This document shows positions 18,587 to 27,980 of a DNA stretch of 64,000 nt, one piece after another. Made by a program: the position numbers and the translations under genes. The DNA lies in the NCBI RefSeq assembly GCF_900168125.1, contig NZ_FUZF01000004.1, positions 237,546-301,545 on the forward strand, written 5' to 3'. The notes under the pieces are model-generated. The model did no database searches. It was not told where the DNA came from and worked only from the letters and a program-made list of their open reading frames with translations. The first letter of the stretch is position 1; every line of letters starts with the position of its first letter. Source of the stretch: Sphingobacterium nematocida (GTDB lineage Bacteria > Bacteroidota > Bacteroidia > Sphingobacteriales > Sphingobacteriaceae).

Positions 18587-19282
18587 TTATATATTCTCAT
18601 CCTGCATCGCAGGCATATTGATCTCTTTGACGCAACTAGCGTTGGATGTATTTGTTATAAATCGAAGTGCGTTAATAACGTCCACTAGGGGAATAAACTC
18701 CTCATTATTCTGTTCATCTGCTGCCGTGGCCAAATATCCTAGATTTAAAATGGATACTCCGATTTTATAAGGGCGAAAATTTTCTCTTAAAGCATGTATA
18801 ATCCCCCGCAGTGCAAATTTAGTAGCAGAAAAGATTACTTCCTTGCCACTATGGTTGTCCAGCCCCCATGTAGAACCGATCAAAATCACTTTGGCATTAT
18901 CTGCTTGTTTCAGATTATGGATAACTGCCTGTACCGTTAATAGGCAGGACGTGATATTTGTATTTATGATAGAGATGATTTCGGATTGGGACAGGTGTTC
19001 GAAATCATAGTCCGGAGAAAAAGCTTGTTCCTCCCAGATTCCGACATTATATATAAAGTAATCTATCCTTTGGTTATGTATCTGATCTTTTAGAATCTGG
19101 GTGGACAAAGCTGGGTTTGATAGATCCATTGAAATCCACTTCATGTTTTTCTGTGTGTCTAAATAGTCGGGTTCACTTCTTGAAATACCTAATATCTTAT
19201 CTGTTGTTTGGGGCAGCTGTTGTGCTATGGCTCTTCCAAGTCCTTTACTCACTCCAAAAATTAGATATGTTTTGTTGTCCAT
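18587..19282 (-). CDS. SDR-family oxidoreductase with Tyr-to-Phe change at the catalytic site
   Basis: Short-chain dehydrogenase/reductase of 231 residues, Rossmann fold. The N-terminal nucleotide-binding motif is present as FGVSKGLGRA at about residues 9-18, and the NNAG-like motif is seen as YNVGIWE. The catalytic Ser is in ILIGSTWG. In the YxxxK motif the sequence is FSATK: the Phe codon is at 18830-18832 (complement), where a Tyr is expected. The enzyme may therefore be weakly active, inactive or non-redox. It reads towards the SusCD locus terminator and has no obvious partner. Confidence 0.85.
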   Translation of the reverse strand: MDNKTYLIFGVSKGLGRAIAQQLPQTTDKILGISRSEPDYLDTQKNMKWISMDLSNPALSTQILKDQIHNQRIDYFIYNVGIWEEQAFSPDYDFEHLSQSEIISIINTNITSCLLTVQAVIHNLKQADNAKVILIGSTWGLDNHSGKEVIFSATKFALRGIIHALRENFRPYKIGVSILNLGYLATAADEQNNEEFIPLVDVINALRFITNTSNASCVKEINMPAMQDENI

Positions 19283-19396
19283 TCGCTTTTTAGTTGATTC
19301 TTTCGCTAATTTGCCGCACTGTTTTTACAGTTCGTTCTATCTTTTTCCGATCTGCCGTTGCTGTAATTATCTAGTCGATGATCGTGTTCTTTTTTT

Positions 19397-19702
19397 TCAT
19401 TTGGACACCTTAACGGTAATGATTTTATGGCTATTTTTTTCGATGCCAATATCTAGTCTGTCGCGTTGGGTCAGGCTATGTTGCAATAGCGATAAATATG
19501 ATTTAAAACTACTATGTTGCTGATCTAACCAGAAAGAGGAGGCCATAATGCCTATTTGTACCCGATAAGTAGAATCACCTTCTGGTTCCAATTGTTCAAT
19601 CACTTGACCTTTGTACCATAGGATATCTTTTTTCTCTTGGTTTGTGGCACAGGAAAGCAAGAAAAATCCAGCTATTACGATAGAGAGAATATTTTTAAGC
19701 AT
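19397..19702 (-). CDS. Small lipoprotein of unknown function, 101 aa
   Basis: Small exported lipoprotein with signal MLKNILSIVIAGFFLLSC and Cys18. The mature part is polar and about 83 residues long, with no domain that I recognise. The ATG at 19702 is supported because the signal begins there. It lies 90 nt upstream of the glutathionylspermidine-synthase-like gene's end and 114 nt before the SDR gene, all on the minus strand, so it may be an independent unit. Confidence 0.7.
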   Translation of the reverse strand: MLKNILSIVIAGFFLLSCATNQEKKDILWYKGQVIEQLEPEGDSTYRVQIGIMASSFWLDQQHSSFKSYLSLLQHSLTQRDRLDIGIEKNSHKIITVKVSK

Positions 19703-19792
19703 ACATTCTAAATTAGAATCAAATTTACATTTTTGACCGAATTTAAAACTGATAATACTATGTTTTTTGTCTCCAGATAAATGATACTGCTT

Positions 19793-20935
19793 TTAATGCC
19801 TTATGATATGCGGGACAAATCGACTTTGATCCGTTGTGATGGGCATATCCGATTCTCTAAAGGATATACCACAGGATTCCTGTCCGATTATCCAACTACC
19901 TATAATGGAGAATCCAGAGTCTTCACGATGTAAATTAGCCAGCTCTTGGTATACAAATCCCTCTTCACCGTATTCCCCTTCTGTAGAATAGATCATCTGT
20001 TTGTCGTAATACATCTCAATATTAGCTCCTTCTCTAGATAGAATGGGTTTCTTTACAAAATGTTTTAAATGATCTGGCTCTTTAAAGTAGGCCGCTAGCA
20101 GATTTGGATGATTTGGAAACAATTCCCATAAAATCGGGAGAATCGCTTTGTTGGATAATAGCATCTTCCAGGAGGGTTCGATCCATTGTGTTTGGTTGAG
20201 ATCATTAATGATATGAACTCCAAATTCTTCACGTACCATCCATTCCCAAGGGTATAGTTTGAATATAGATTGAATAGATTCACCTTCTACATCTACAAAG
20301 TCGCGACCGGTCCAGCCGATATCATCTATATAGATTAGTTTGGTCTGTAGTCCTGCTTGGATGGCTGTATCCCGAAGATACTCCAGATTTGTAAGATCTT
20401 CGAGAGTCTCTTTTGCGCAGGCAAAATGTAAAATATCCCCTTTAAGGTAAGGTTTTAGTTCGCCCCAGCTGTTGATCAGTTGTTCGTGAATGCTATTGAA
20501 TTGGTCGGTGAGTTCTGGAAAGTAGTGTTTTTTCCAGTACCACTGCACTATACCGGTTTCAAATAATGAAGTTGGTGTATCGGCATTGAACTCTAGCATT
20601 TTCAATGCTCCGCTGCTGGCATCGTAAGCGAAGTCAAATCTACCGTAGATAGAGGGGGCATCATTCTCCCAAGTACGTTCGATATGGTGAATTATAAACG
20701 GAGGAATATGGAAATGATGATAAAGTTTGTTTTTTATAATATAATCTACTGCCTCTAGACACATCGACCATAATTCGTTGGTCGCTTTATAGATAAGATC
20801 GGCTTCTTTGCTACTTATCTCATAGTAATAATCATCGACCCAATAGGGGGTTCCACCCAGACTATGGTATCCGTACCCAATAGCTTCCAATCGAGACTCC
20901 CAGCTGGGATCTATACGTAATTTCTTTATTTGCAT
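19793..20935 (-). CDS. Glutathionylspermidine synthase-like ATP-grasp protein (YgiC/YjfC family)
   Basis: C-N ligase of the preATP-grasp/ATP-grasp type, 380 residues, the usual length for the single-domain YgiC/YjfC family. Signatures are GYHSLGGTPYWVDDYYYEIS near the N-terminus, YGRFDFAYDASSGALKMLEFNADTPTSLFE at about 95-125, and the late KPILSREGANI and VYQELANL segments. Unlike E. coli Gss it has no amidase domain. Its start overlaps the stop of the preceding lipoprotein gene (TAATG), so it is coupled to two small lipoproteins. This mirrors the enterobacterial ygiB-ygiC pairing of a small secreted protein with this enzyme. The peptide and amine substrates are unknown. Confidence 0.88.
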   Translation of the reverse strand: MQIKKLRIDPSWESRLEAIGYGYHSLGGTPYWVDDYYYEISSKEADLIYKATNELWSMCLEAVDYIIKNKLYHHFHIPPFIIHHIERTWENDAPSIYGRFDFAYDASSGALKMLEFNADTPTSLFETGIVQWYWKKHYFPELTDQFNSIHEQLINSWGELKPYLKGDILHFACAKETLEDLTNLEYLRDTAIQAGLQTKLIYIDDIGWTGRDFVDVEGESIQSIFKLYPWEWMVREEFGVHIINDLNQTQWIEPSWKMLLSNKAILPILWELFPNHPNLLAAYFKEPDHLKHFVKKPILSREGANIEMYYDKQMIYSTEGEYGEEGFVYQELANLHREDSGFSIIGSWIIGQESCGISFRESDMPITTDQSRFVPHIIRH

Positions 20936-21306
20936 TACGATCCAGCCGATGCTCTAGGGGTAGTGGTAGCACTCTTACCAAAACCACCTCGTTGTGCATT
21001 AAAAGCAGCAGCCTTCGCCGCATTGGTGCCGGATACAGACTGCGGGTGCAGGCTATTGTTAGCATATCCCAATACGCCTCCCATATGTCTGAATGCCATA
21101 AACCAAAGTAAAGAAGATCCCATACCACCACCGGTACCATGTCCGGAACGGTAGTTGTCTGTGACTTCTGTATAAGCTGCGGTAGAATCAGCTCGCATAT
21201 ATACACGTTGCTTTCCATCCGTATGCTGTTGTTGTGGTTGGGCACAAGACGCTAATACAGAGGTGATAAGTACAAGTTGGATATTTTTTGCAGATGACTT
21301 TCTCAT
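20935..21306 (-). CDS. Small lipoprotein, Gly/Ala-rich C-terminus, paired with YgiC-like ligase
   Basis: Lipoprotein of 123 residues with signal IQLVLITSVLASC. The central part has a hydrophobic stretch (MGSSLLWFMAFRHMGGVLGYANNSL), and the C-terminal tail is rich in Ala, Gly and Ser. It is joined by TAATG overlaps on both sides: its ATG uses the last A of the upstream stop and its own stop shares an A with the ligase ATG. Its position next to a YgiC-type enzyme is like that of YgiB (DUF1190), but the resemblance in sequence is not strong enough to name it. Confidence 0.75.
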   Translation of the reverse strand: MRKSSAKNIQLVLITSVLASCAQPQQQHTDGKQRVYMRADSTAAYTEVTDNYRSGHGTGGGMGSSLLWFMAFRHMGGVLGYANNSLHPQSVSGTNAAKAAAFNAQRGGFGKSATTTPRASAGS

Positions 21307-21599
21307 TATTGTACAGTTACGTAGATAGGTACTTTACTCAAAGTTTTTGTCGAATCGACACCATCCCAAGTATTGGGAGCAGCTGCTGTAACGATAGTGT
21401 CGTTTTTTGCGGCGATCTGTTCTCCGTTGTACCAGATATGCTGGGTTGTGATGTGTAGTACAGAGTCTCCTTTTACAACCGTTTTCAAAGTGACTTCTCT
21501 TGCAGATTTTTTGTCTAGTTGTTCCAATTTTTGATCCTTTTCTTGATTACTACAAGAAACAAGTGCCAATATAGAAAATACTCCGATTAGATATTTCAT
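21306..21599 (-). CDS. Small lipoprotein, first gene of the YgiC-like operon
   Basis: Lipoprotein of 97 residues. The ATG at 21599 (MKYLIGVFSILALVSC) is chosen over upstream starts because it puts the signal peptide at the very N-terminus. The mature part, SNQEKDQKLEQLDKK and onward, is charged and then beta-like (VLHITTQHIWYNGEQI). No family is recognised. Its stop overlaps the next gene as TAATG, making it the promoter-proximal member of a three-gene operon (21599 to 19793). Confidence 0.72.
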   Translation of the reverse strand: MKYLIGVFSILALVSCSNQEKDQKLEQLDKKSAREVTLKTVVKGDSVLHITTQHIWYNGEQIAAKNDTIVTAAAPNTWDGVDSTKTLSKVPIYVTVQ

Positions 21600-21687
21600 A
21601 ATGTCCATATACCTTACAAACTTACAAAAAATAGGTCTGATAGGCAATAGAGTAGATGTGAAAGGGAGTGGTCAGATTATTAATTTT

Positions 21688-24411
21688 TTAATAACTATCG
21701 TTATCAACGACTGCATTTACGGCTGTCGTTTTACGGAACGTGGTATAATCGCATCCATATCTAAAATTTGTACATCCATACATTTGAGATGTACAAATTT
21801 TATTCGATATGTTCTTAATAAAACGAAGTTCGCCACCACAGCGTTCACATTGCTGCGAAGGACTTGCTAATGGGCCAACATGATCGAGATGAAGTTCACG
21901 GATAAACTTGGACTGCTTGTTTCTGTTTAGTAGAAAATAAAACTTTTCCTTAGCCCTGGTCATAGCGACATAGAACACCCTTCGTTCTTCGCTGTTAGGA
22001 TATTGGTCGTCACCTGACAACAGAAGATTTAGAACCTTATCATCACTTAACTCTGCAGGAAACCCATATTTACCGCTTTCGCAATTTATTAGGATAACAA
22101 TATCGGCTTCAAGTCCTTTTGCACTGTGTACTGTTTGAAAATCAATTTTCTTATCCAGTTGTAGTTGATTATTGCGGACTGTATTTCCGTGTCTATCGAT
22201 TTGAATATCGCGAAGTAGGCTGTGAATCTCGATGTAGGAGTGCTTTTTTGAAACTTTTACGTCAGGGGCATCTTGGATACGATTGATATCATGTTGATAC
22301 CTACCTAGTAACAGCATGGATTTATGTTGTAGCTTTTGTCCATACTGCGCATACAGTTTTTGTAATACATGGAGCAGATCTTGGTTAAGATGTGATATGT
22401 TGTCCTGTGTGTATTCGAAAAAAACTTCTGTTTTTCTATTGCCTGGATTTCGTAGTGTCTTCTCTATTTGATAGGGGTTCTTTAGGATGAAACGGGATGA
22501 AATACTGATCATAGGTTCCGCAAATCGATACGTGTTTTCAATCTTTCTGACTACTGTATGCCCAAAGAACTCTCCAAATTGATTAAATAGTGTTAGATCA
22601 CTGCCAGAAAAACGGTAAATAGATTGCCAGTCGTCTCCGACAGCAAATAATTTGCAATAGCGTTGTTTTTTTAAAGCTAAAAGGAGTTTGCAGCGATTGA
22701 TCGAGAGGTCCTGAAATTCATCGACAATGATATACTTATAAGCGTGTTGGTACCGATTGTTTTTTACCTTTAACGTGGCGCTGTGGATTAAATCGTCAAA
22801 ATCTACCTTTTTGAGAAACTTTAGTCTCTCTTGATAAGCTAGTTGTATGCGATGGACAATGTCGAAAAACTGTTCATTACGATTTTGAAGTTCTCCATCC
22901 TGTCTGAACTGCTGACTGTTACTTTGAATTAACCTGTCGAAGGTCTGACCACTGGATTTGAACAGCGTAATGAAGGTTTGTATTAATTTGAGGACGGCAT
23001 CTATTTCTTTGCCATAGGCTTCTTCAAGGATTTTATAAATATCTTCATTCGATTTCCGTCGCAGTGGAACTCCGTATTTTGACAGATGACTGATTAGGGT
23101 CTCTTCAATTGTTTTTTCCTTAAACTCATGCGCATAGGATTTGATATATCTGCTGCGGTAAGACTCATGTAAGTCATCACTCCAGATTAAGGTATCCTTG
23201 TACTCAGCCGTAGGGAGATGGTCTATAAAGATCAGATGATCTTGAGGAAATGGACAGGTTTTGATCCGCTGTGCGTCATAACCGTTGAGATAGATTGTGA
23301 ATGTGGGCTTATATCTTTTTAATTGTTTATCTAGAGCGGCTTTTTCCTCTTCGCGCAACGAGACAAAAAATGGGGTCTCATAGCTGTAGGGTATATCGTG
23401 TAAAAAAAGAAAATTGGCTATATAGCAGTGTTCTCCATTCTTGACAAATTCCCCAACCATGCTCTTATCATGTCCATGCATGAGGAACCGACGCTTGGCG
23501 AGTAAACCCTGTATGGATTCGAAATCGCTGTCTTTTAAATAATCGATATAAGCAGCATCGTTTTTAAATTCACTATTGTTTAAGATGGGACGGAGTCCGT
23601 TGAGTACAAAATCGTTGAATGAGGATAAATATGTTTTATCTGTGCACATACGGTGATGTATGTCAATGATTGTTCGTTCAACTTCGTTTGGGGGTAGAAT
23701 AGCAGGTTCTGATTCTCCGTCTTTAATGATCTGATAAGCAAGAGCATGAAAAGTGCGACAATTGATACCTAAATGGGCTAGTTTTTCTTTTAGATCGTCT
23801 GCATTTTTTTTGGCAAAGGATAAGACTAGTATATCTGTTGGTTTAGCCAACTTATTGTAAAGTAAATAGGCTATCTTCGCTTGTACTGTAGTTGTTTTTC
23901 CACATCCAGCTCCAGCAATGACTAAGGTATTATCATCGTCATGTAGGATCGCATCAACCTGCTGTTTGTCCAAAGGATGCGAGAGCAAGGTCTGAAAATA
24001 TTTTTTACTTCTGTTTTTCTCCCGTTCTAGAAAAGAGGTGTTGTGGGCTATTCTAAGCTTTTCGCCATGCGTTACATAAGTGCGTATAGCTTGGTAAGAT
24101 GATGACAAGGAGTTATCTAGATGAATATTTTTTTTAAAAGTAATTGATGGAAGCTTACGCTCGATATATGCTACTTTTTGAGCCAATTCGTTATTTGAAC
24201 AGTAGGAATCGGTAAAAGGTAGGATCTGTTTGTAAATGGTTTGGATAACAGATGCATGGGTATTAAGGTATTTATGGTATACAATATCATCAGCATCTGA
24301 TTTTTGTTGTTTGTCTTCGTAGTGTTGTTTACTCCTCAGATAATTGTATCGTAGTGCAAGTCCTATAAGGACAAGGCAGATTGTAACTAGTATACTGGCA
24401 AATGTAAACAT
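21688..24411 (-). CDS. Membrane-anchored UvrD/HelD-like superfamily 1 helicase with C-terminal zinc ribbon
   Basis: ATP-dependent 3'-5' DNA helicase type, 907 residues. An N-terminal hydrophobic helix at about residues 3-23 (FASILVTICLVLIGLAL) would anchor it in the membrane. Helicase motifs follow in order: Walker A GAGCGKTTTVQ near 168, motif Ia SFAKKNADDL, Walker B YIIVDEFQDLS, motif III GDDWQSIYRFSG, motif V TVHSAKGLEADIVI and motif VI VAMTRAKEKFYFLL. The C-terminus carries a topoisomerase-type zinc ribbon (CERCGG then YGCTNFRYGCDYT). The overall plan resembles helicase IV. It stands alone, with no nuclease partner next to it. Confidence 0.9.
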   Translation of the reverse strand: MFTFASILVTICLVLIGLALRYNYLRSKQHYEDKQQKSDADDIVYHKYLNTHASVIQTIYKQILPFTDSYCSNNELAQKVAYIERKLPSITFKKNIHLDNSLSSSYQAIRTYVTHGEKLRIAHNTSFLEREKNRSKKYFQTLLSHPLDKQQVDAILHDDDNTLVIAGAGCGKTTTVQAKIAYLLYNKLAKPTDILVLSFAKKNADDLKEKLAHLGINCRTFHALAYQIIKDGESEPAILPPNEVERTIIDIHHRMCTDKTYLSSFNDFVLNGLRPILNNSEFKNDAAYIDYLKDSDFESIQGLLAKRRFLMHGHDKSMVGEFVKNGEHCYIANFLFLHDIPYSYETPFFVSLREEEKAALDKQLKRYKPTFTIYLNGYDAQRIKTCPFPQDHLIFIDHLPTAEYKDTLIWSDDLHESYRSRYIKSYAHEFKEKTIEETLISHLSKYGVPLRRKSNEDIYKILEEAYGKEIDAVLKLIQTFITLFKSSGQTFDRLIQSNSQQFRQDGELQNRNEQFFDIVHRIQLAYQERLKFLKKVDFDDLIHSATLKVKNNRYQHAYKYIIVDEFQDLSINRCKLLLALKKQRYCKLFAVGDDWQSIYRFSGSDLTLFNQFGEFFGHTVVRKIENTYRFAEPMISISSRFILKNPYQIEKTLRNPGNRKTEVFFEYTQDNISHLNQDLLHVLQKLYAQYGQKLQHKSMLLLGRYQHDINRIQDAPDVKVSKKHSYIEIHSLLRDIQIDRHGNTVRNNQLQLDKKIDFQTVHSAKGLEADIVILINCESGKYGFPAELSDDKVLNLLLSGDDQYPNSEERRVFYVAMTRAKEKFYFLLNRNKQSKFIRELHLDHVGPLASPSQQCERCGGELRFIKNISNKICTSQMYGCTNFRYGCDYTTFRKTTAVNAVVDNDSY

Positions 24412-24491
24412 GAACTTGGCGTAATGCTGCGAAGATACAAGTTTATCGGAGCTAAAGTATCCTTCATGTCACGGTGTGGAAAACTATATCC

Positions 24492-24528
24492 GCTCCCAAG
24501 ATCGAATTTGAAATATAGTCTTGGGAGC
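24492..24528 (-). terminator. Probable terminator downstream of the LLM oxidoreductase
   Basis: Ten-base arms GCTCCCAAGA (24492-24501) and TCTTGGGAGC (24519-24528), with a 17-nt loop, 30 nt past the stop of the minus-strand oxidoreductase. The long loop and poor T tract lower confidence. Confidence 0.45.
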
Positions 24529-24557
24529 AGTGTATAATCTGTGCTATAATACGGTGT

Positions 24558-25580
24558 CTAGCGCCAGCCTAATGCAGGAGCTACATGGGTCAAGAATGAC
24601 GACAATACATGTACATTGTATTCTACCCCTAGTGTATTGGGAATTGTTAACAGCAGAGTGTCAGCCTCCTGGATCGCTTCGTCTTCAGCAAGCTCTTTGA
24701 TGAGTTGATCAGGTTCTGCTGCGTAGCTGCGCCCAAAGATCGTGCGTTTGTCGGTCTCAATGACGCCGATCTGATCGGATTTGTTGGCTTCTTGTCCAAA
24801 ATAGTAACGGTCTAAATCATTGACCAAGGCAAAAATAGAGCGACTCACCGAAACTCTTGGTTTATGAGAATGGCCCGCTTGTTTCCAGGCTTCTCGGTAC
24901 AATCTTATCTGTTCGGCTTGTTGTACATGGAATGGTTTCCCGCTTTCATCGTATTTCAGCGTCGAACTTTGTAAATGCATTCCATTTTCCGCTGCCCACA
25001 CTGCAGTAGCATTGGACGCAGCACCCCACCAGATTCTATCACGCAAGCTTTCAGAATGGGGCTCCAACCGTAAAAGCCCTGGAGGATTAGGAAACATGGG
25101 GTAGGGATTGGGCTCTGCGAAACCTATACCGTTGAGTTTTTCTAGAAATTCAAGTCCTTTTTTGCGTCCCATATCAGCATCTGTGTCACCCTCGTCGGGT
25201 TCATAACCAAAATACCGCCAGCCATCTATCACTTGCTCAGGCGACCCTCTACTGATACCCAGTTGTAATCGGCCGCCCGAAATAATATCTGCTGCGCCAG
25301 CATCTTCTACCATATAAAGCGGGTTTTCGTAACGCATATCGATTACGCCGGTGCCGATTTCGATTTTACTGGTTTTAGCGCCTATTGCGGCCAGAAGAGG
25401 GAATGGTGAGGCTAATTGCTGAGCAAAGTGATGTACCCGGAAGTATGCTCCGTCTACACCTAGTTCTTCGGCGGCGACTGCCAAGTCAATAGACTGCAGC
25501 AATGTGTCGCTGGCCGAACGTGTACTGTAGGCAGGATGACTGCCCCAGTGACCAAAAGATAAGAAGCCTATTTTTTTCAT
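24558..25580 (-). CDS. LLM-class flavin-dependent oxidoreductase
   Basis: Luciferase-like FMN-dependent oxidoreductase with a TIM-barrel fold, 340 residues. Typical segments are DLAVAAEELGVDGAYFRVHHFA near residue 32, GTGVIDMRYENPLYMVEDAGAADIISGGRLQLGISRGSPEQVI near 78-120, and a late GRSYAAEPDQLIKELAEDEA. It is cytoplasmic with no signal. It follows the OYE-type gene on the same strand with a 53-nt gap, so the two flavoenzymes may be co-transcribed. The substrate is unknown. Confidence 0.92.
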   Translation of the reverse strand: MKKIGFLSFGHWGSHPAYSTRSASDTLLQSIDLAVAAEELGVDGAYFRVHHFAQQLASPFPLLAAIGAKTSKIEIGTGVIDMRYENPLYMVEDAGAADIISGGRLQLGISRGSPEQVIDGWRYFGYEPDEGDTDADMGRKKGLEFLEKLNGIGFAEPNPYPMFPNPPGLLRLEPHSESLRDRIWWGAASNATAVWAAENGMHLQSSTLKYDESGKPFHVQQAEQIRLYREAWKQAGHSHKPRVSVSRSIFALVNDLDRYYFGQEANKSDQIGVIETDKRTIFGRSYAAEPDQLIKELAEDEAIQEADTLLLTIPNTLGVEYNVHVLSSFLTHVAPALGWR

Positions 25581-25633
25581 ATGTGTATAACGTATTTTTT
25601 ATTTGTCATTAACTTGATATAATATTGTTTTTA

Positions 25634-26704
25634 TTACATTGTTTCGAGACCCCGAGCGTATGCAGGAGGCCAAGGGACATCTACACCGAGATCATAGGCA
25701 AACTGAAGTACCAGGTGTGGGTTTTGTAAAAATCCACGACCTATTAATATAAGATCAGCTTGTTCCTGCTGTAGTATTTGCTCTGCTTGTTGGGCTCGTT
25801 TAATTAAGCCTACTGTCCCGGTTAGGATCGAGGTATCTTCTTTTATACGTTGTGCAAAAGGAACCTGATAACCATCTTTTACCATAATCTCCTGATGTCG
25901 GACCGCGCCACCTGATGATACATCTACCACCTCAACACCCATGGTCTTGACGATTTCGACAAGCCTAATCGACTCTTGTAAATTCCAGCCTCCATCGGCC
26001 CAATCGGTTGCCGAAATACGTAACCACAGGGATTGTTGTTGTAGTACGCTTTGTACGGCTTCAATGATCTGGACTAAAAAGCGGATTCTGTTTTCAAATG
26101 AGCCACCATAATCATCGGTGCGAAGATTGGTTAAAGGAGATAGAAACTGATGGATTAGATAACCGTGTGCACCATGAAGCTCTATAATATCATATCCTGC
26201 CTGTACCGCCCGTAAGGCGGAATCCTTAAAAGCGGTTATGAGTTGCTGTATTTGCGCGATGCTAAGAGCTACAGGGGCATGTTCTGTTACATGATAGGGG
26301 ATTGCCGACGGCGCTAGGGTCTGCCACCCATTTTCTTGATCTGGTCTTATTTGTTTCCTACTGATCCAGGGTTTTTCTGTAGAAGCCTTTCGTCCTGCAT
26401 GTGCGAGTTGGATCCCAATGAGACTGCCTTGCTGGTGGACAAAGTCAACAATATCTTTTAATGGAGCTATCTGTTTGTCGTTCCACAATCCCAAATCTCC
26501 ATGGGAGATACGTCCATCTATGGTAACGGAAGTCGCTTCTTGAATAATTAGAGCGGCTTTTCCAATGGCAAATTGGCCAAGGTGAACAAGATGCCAATTA
26601 TTGGCTAACCCGTCAATAGCAGAGTACTGACACATGGGAGATACCACAATCCTGTTCGATAATGTTTGGTTTTTTAACACAAGAGGTGTAAATAGTAAAC
26701 TCAT
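25634..26704 (-). CDS. Old yellow enzyme family NADH:flavin oxidoreductase (YqjM/NamA-like)
   Basis: FMN-dependent ene-reductase, 356 residues, TIM barrel. YqjM-class traits are VVSPMCQYSA with Cys25 near the flavin, NNWHLVHLGQFAIGKAALIIQEATSV, IQLAHAGRKAST, the substrate-binding GYDIIELHGAHGYLIHQFLSPLTNLRTDDYGGS, and the C-terminal ADLILIGRGFLQNPHLV. Family members reduce electron-poor C=C bonds and often respond to electrophile stress. It lies upstream of the LLM oxidoreductase on the same strand. Confidence 0.94.
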   Translation of the reverse strand: MSLLFTPLVLKNQTLSNRIVVSPMCQYSAIDGLANNWHLVHLGQFAIGKAALIIQEATSVTIDGRISHGDLGLWNDKQIAPLKDIVDFVHQQGSLIGIQLAHAGRKASTEKPWISRKQIRPDQENGWQTLAPSAIPYHVTEHAPVALSIAQIQQLITAFKDSALRAVQAGYDIIELHGAHGYLIHQFLSPLTNLRTDDYGGSFENRIRFLVQIIEAVQSVLQQQSLWLRISATDWADGGWNLQESIRLVEIVKTMGVEVVDVSSGGAVRHQEIMVKDGYQVPFAQRIKEDTSILTGTVGLIKRAQQAEQILQQEQADLILIGRGFLQNPHLVLQFAYDLGVDVPWPPAYARGLETM

Positions 26705-26886
26705 ATGTATAAAAATACACTATTTATGTAGTGAAAAAAAGCCCATCTATTAGCGATAGGATTTTTCTAAAATTAATGACATAGAGACTACAGAAGTCTT
26801 TATCGTATAGTATAAAATCAATCATTTAGCAATGTCGTCGAGGCGTGTTGGGACGGTTTCAACCTATAAGTGATGACGAATGTTTT

Positions 26887-27951
26887 CTAGCGTTGATAAA
26901 GACGTAGAAAGTCAATTATTGCTTTTAAGAAGTTTCTAGGGGCTGCATAGTGAATGTTATGCGCTATATCGTCAAATATCTGATGTACGATTAAGTCTGG
27001 ATGTTGAACAGCTAATGCACTGTTTGCCTCGCAAATGGGGATAGGATCATTGACTGAGCGAGCATCCATTATTAATACGGGGACGCTAAGGTTTTTGAAT
27101 ATTTTCGCAGGACGTACATTCACGATAGAAGCGGCATACTTACTGACTTTAGGACTACCAAATAAGACCTCAGACATATGGAGACTATCTTGCATATGGT
27201 AATATTCGGGCTGCCCAACATAGGTTATCCATAACGAATCTTTTGGCTTGATATAGCTAAGGATCTGAAACTGACTGCCTGTTTCATCGGGATCATATAG
27301 ACTCTTATAAGCTTCAAATTTGTTGTAGTGATAACCAAAATACTTTTCTTTAATGTCCATTGGTACATTAACAAGCTGTAGTTTTTGTCTTAGGTGTACA
27401 CTATCTAGGTTGAGGTAACTGTGGTCAAAGTCGACGGAGCCTCCATCTTCTAAGATTAGAGCATCTACATAACCAGGATACAATTTGTAGAAGTTGGTCG
27501 CAAGAAATCCTCCGCGAGAGAAACCGCCGATGACCGCCTGTTTAATATGTAGATGATCTAACAAAAACTTGATATCCGAGCAAAGATCATCAAAGGAGGC
27601 GTCAAATATGGGGACTCCCGTTTTGCCGGCATTATACTGATCGATAGCGATGACACGGTACTTATTGTCCACAAGATCCTGTGCAAAAGGCATGAATTCA
27701 TAGGCATTGCTCAGACTGCCATGTAACCATACAAATACCTGTTGGGTAGTCGAGGTATCACCCCATTCGAGATACGATAGTTTAATGTTTTTAGTGTCGA
27801 CATAGCGGCGGTGCTCGGTTTCGAACTGTTCGTATATAGCGAGATCTGATCGGAATTTGTCTTGTAGGAGTATATCGTTACGTTCCTGTGAATAGGATGC
27901 CAAAAAGCAGAAAAATGAAAGTAAGAATAGTTTAGATCGTAATAAGTACAT
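26887..27951 (-). CDS. Secreted alpha/beta hydrolase
   Basis: Alpha/beta-hydrolase fold protein of 354 residues. The ATG at 27951 is used because the signal peptide starts there (YLLRSKLFLLSFFCFLASYSQ); upstream codons would run into the promoter at 27981. The nucleophile elbow is GGFSRGG, the oxyanion region is WLHGSLSNAYEF, and the acid and His are probably in VLIMDARSVNDP and DDIAHNIHY. It is exported, probably to the periplasm. Its promoter is nearly identical to that of the PNGase F-like gene, so the two may be co-regulated. The substrate is unknown (ester, peptide or lactone). Confidence 0.87.
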   Translation of the reverse strand: MYLLRSKLFLLSFFCFLASYSQERNDILLQDKFRSDLAIYEQFETEHRRYVDTKNIKLSYLEWGDTSTTQQVFVWLHGSLSNAYEFMPFAQDLVDNKYRVIAIDQYNAGKTGVPIFDASFDDLCSDIKFLLDHLHIKQAVIGGFSRGGFLATNFYKLYPGYVDALILEDGGSVDFDHSYLNLDSVHLRQKLQLVNVPMDIKEKYFGYHYNKFEAYKSLYDPDETGSQFQILSYIKPKDSLWITYVGQPEYYHMQDSLHMSEVLFGSPKVSKYAASIVNVRPAKIFKNLSVPVLIMDARSVNDPIPICEANSALAVQHPDLIVHQIFDDIAHNIHYAAPRNFLKAIIDFLRLYQR

Positions 27952-27980
27952 AATATTTAGTTTGCGAACTATGCCTTTTT

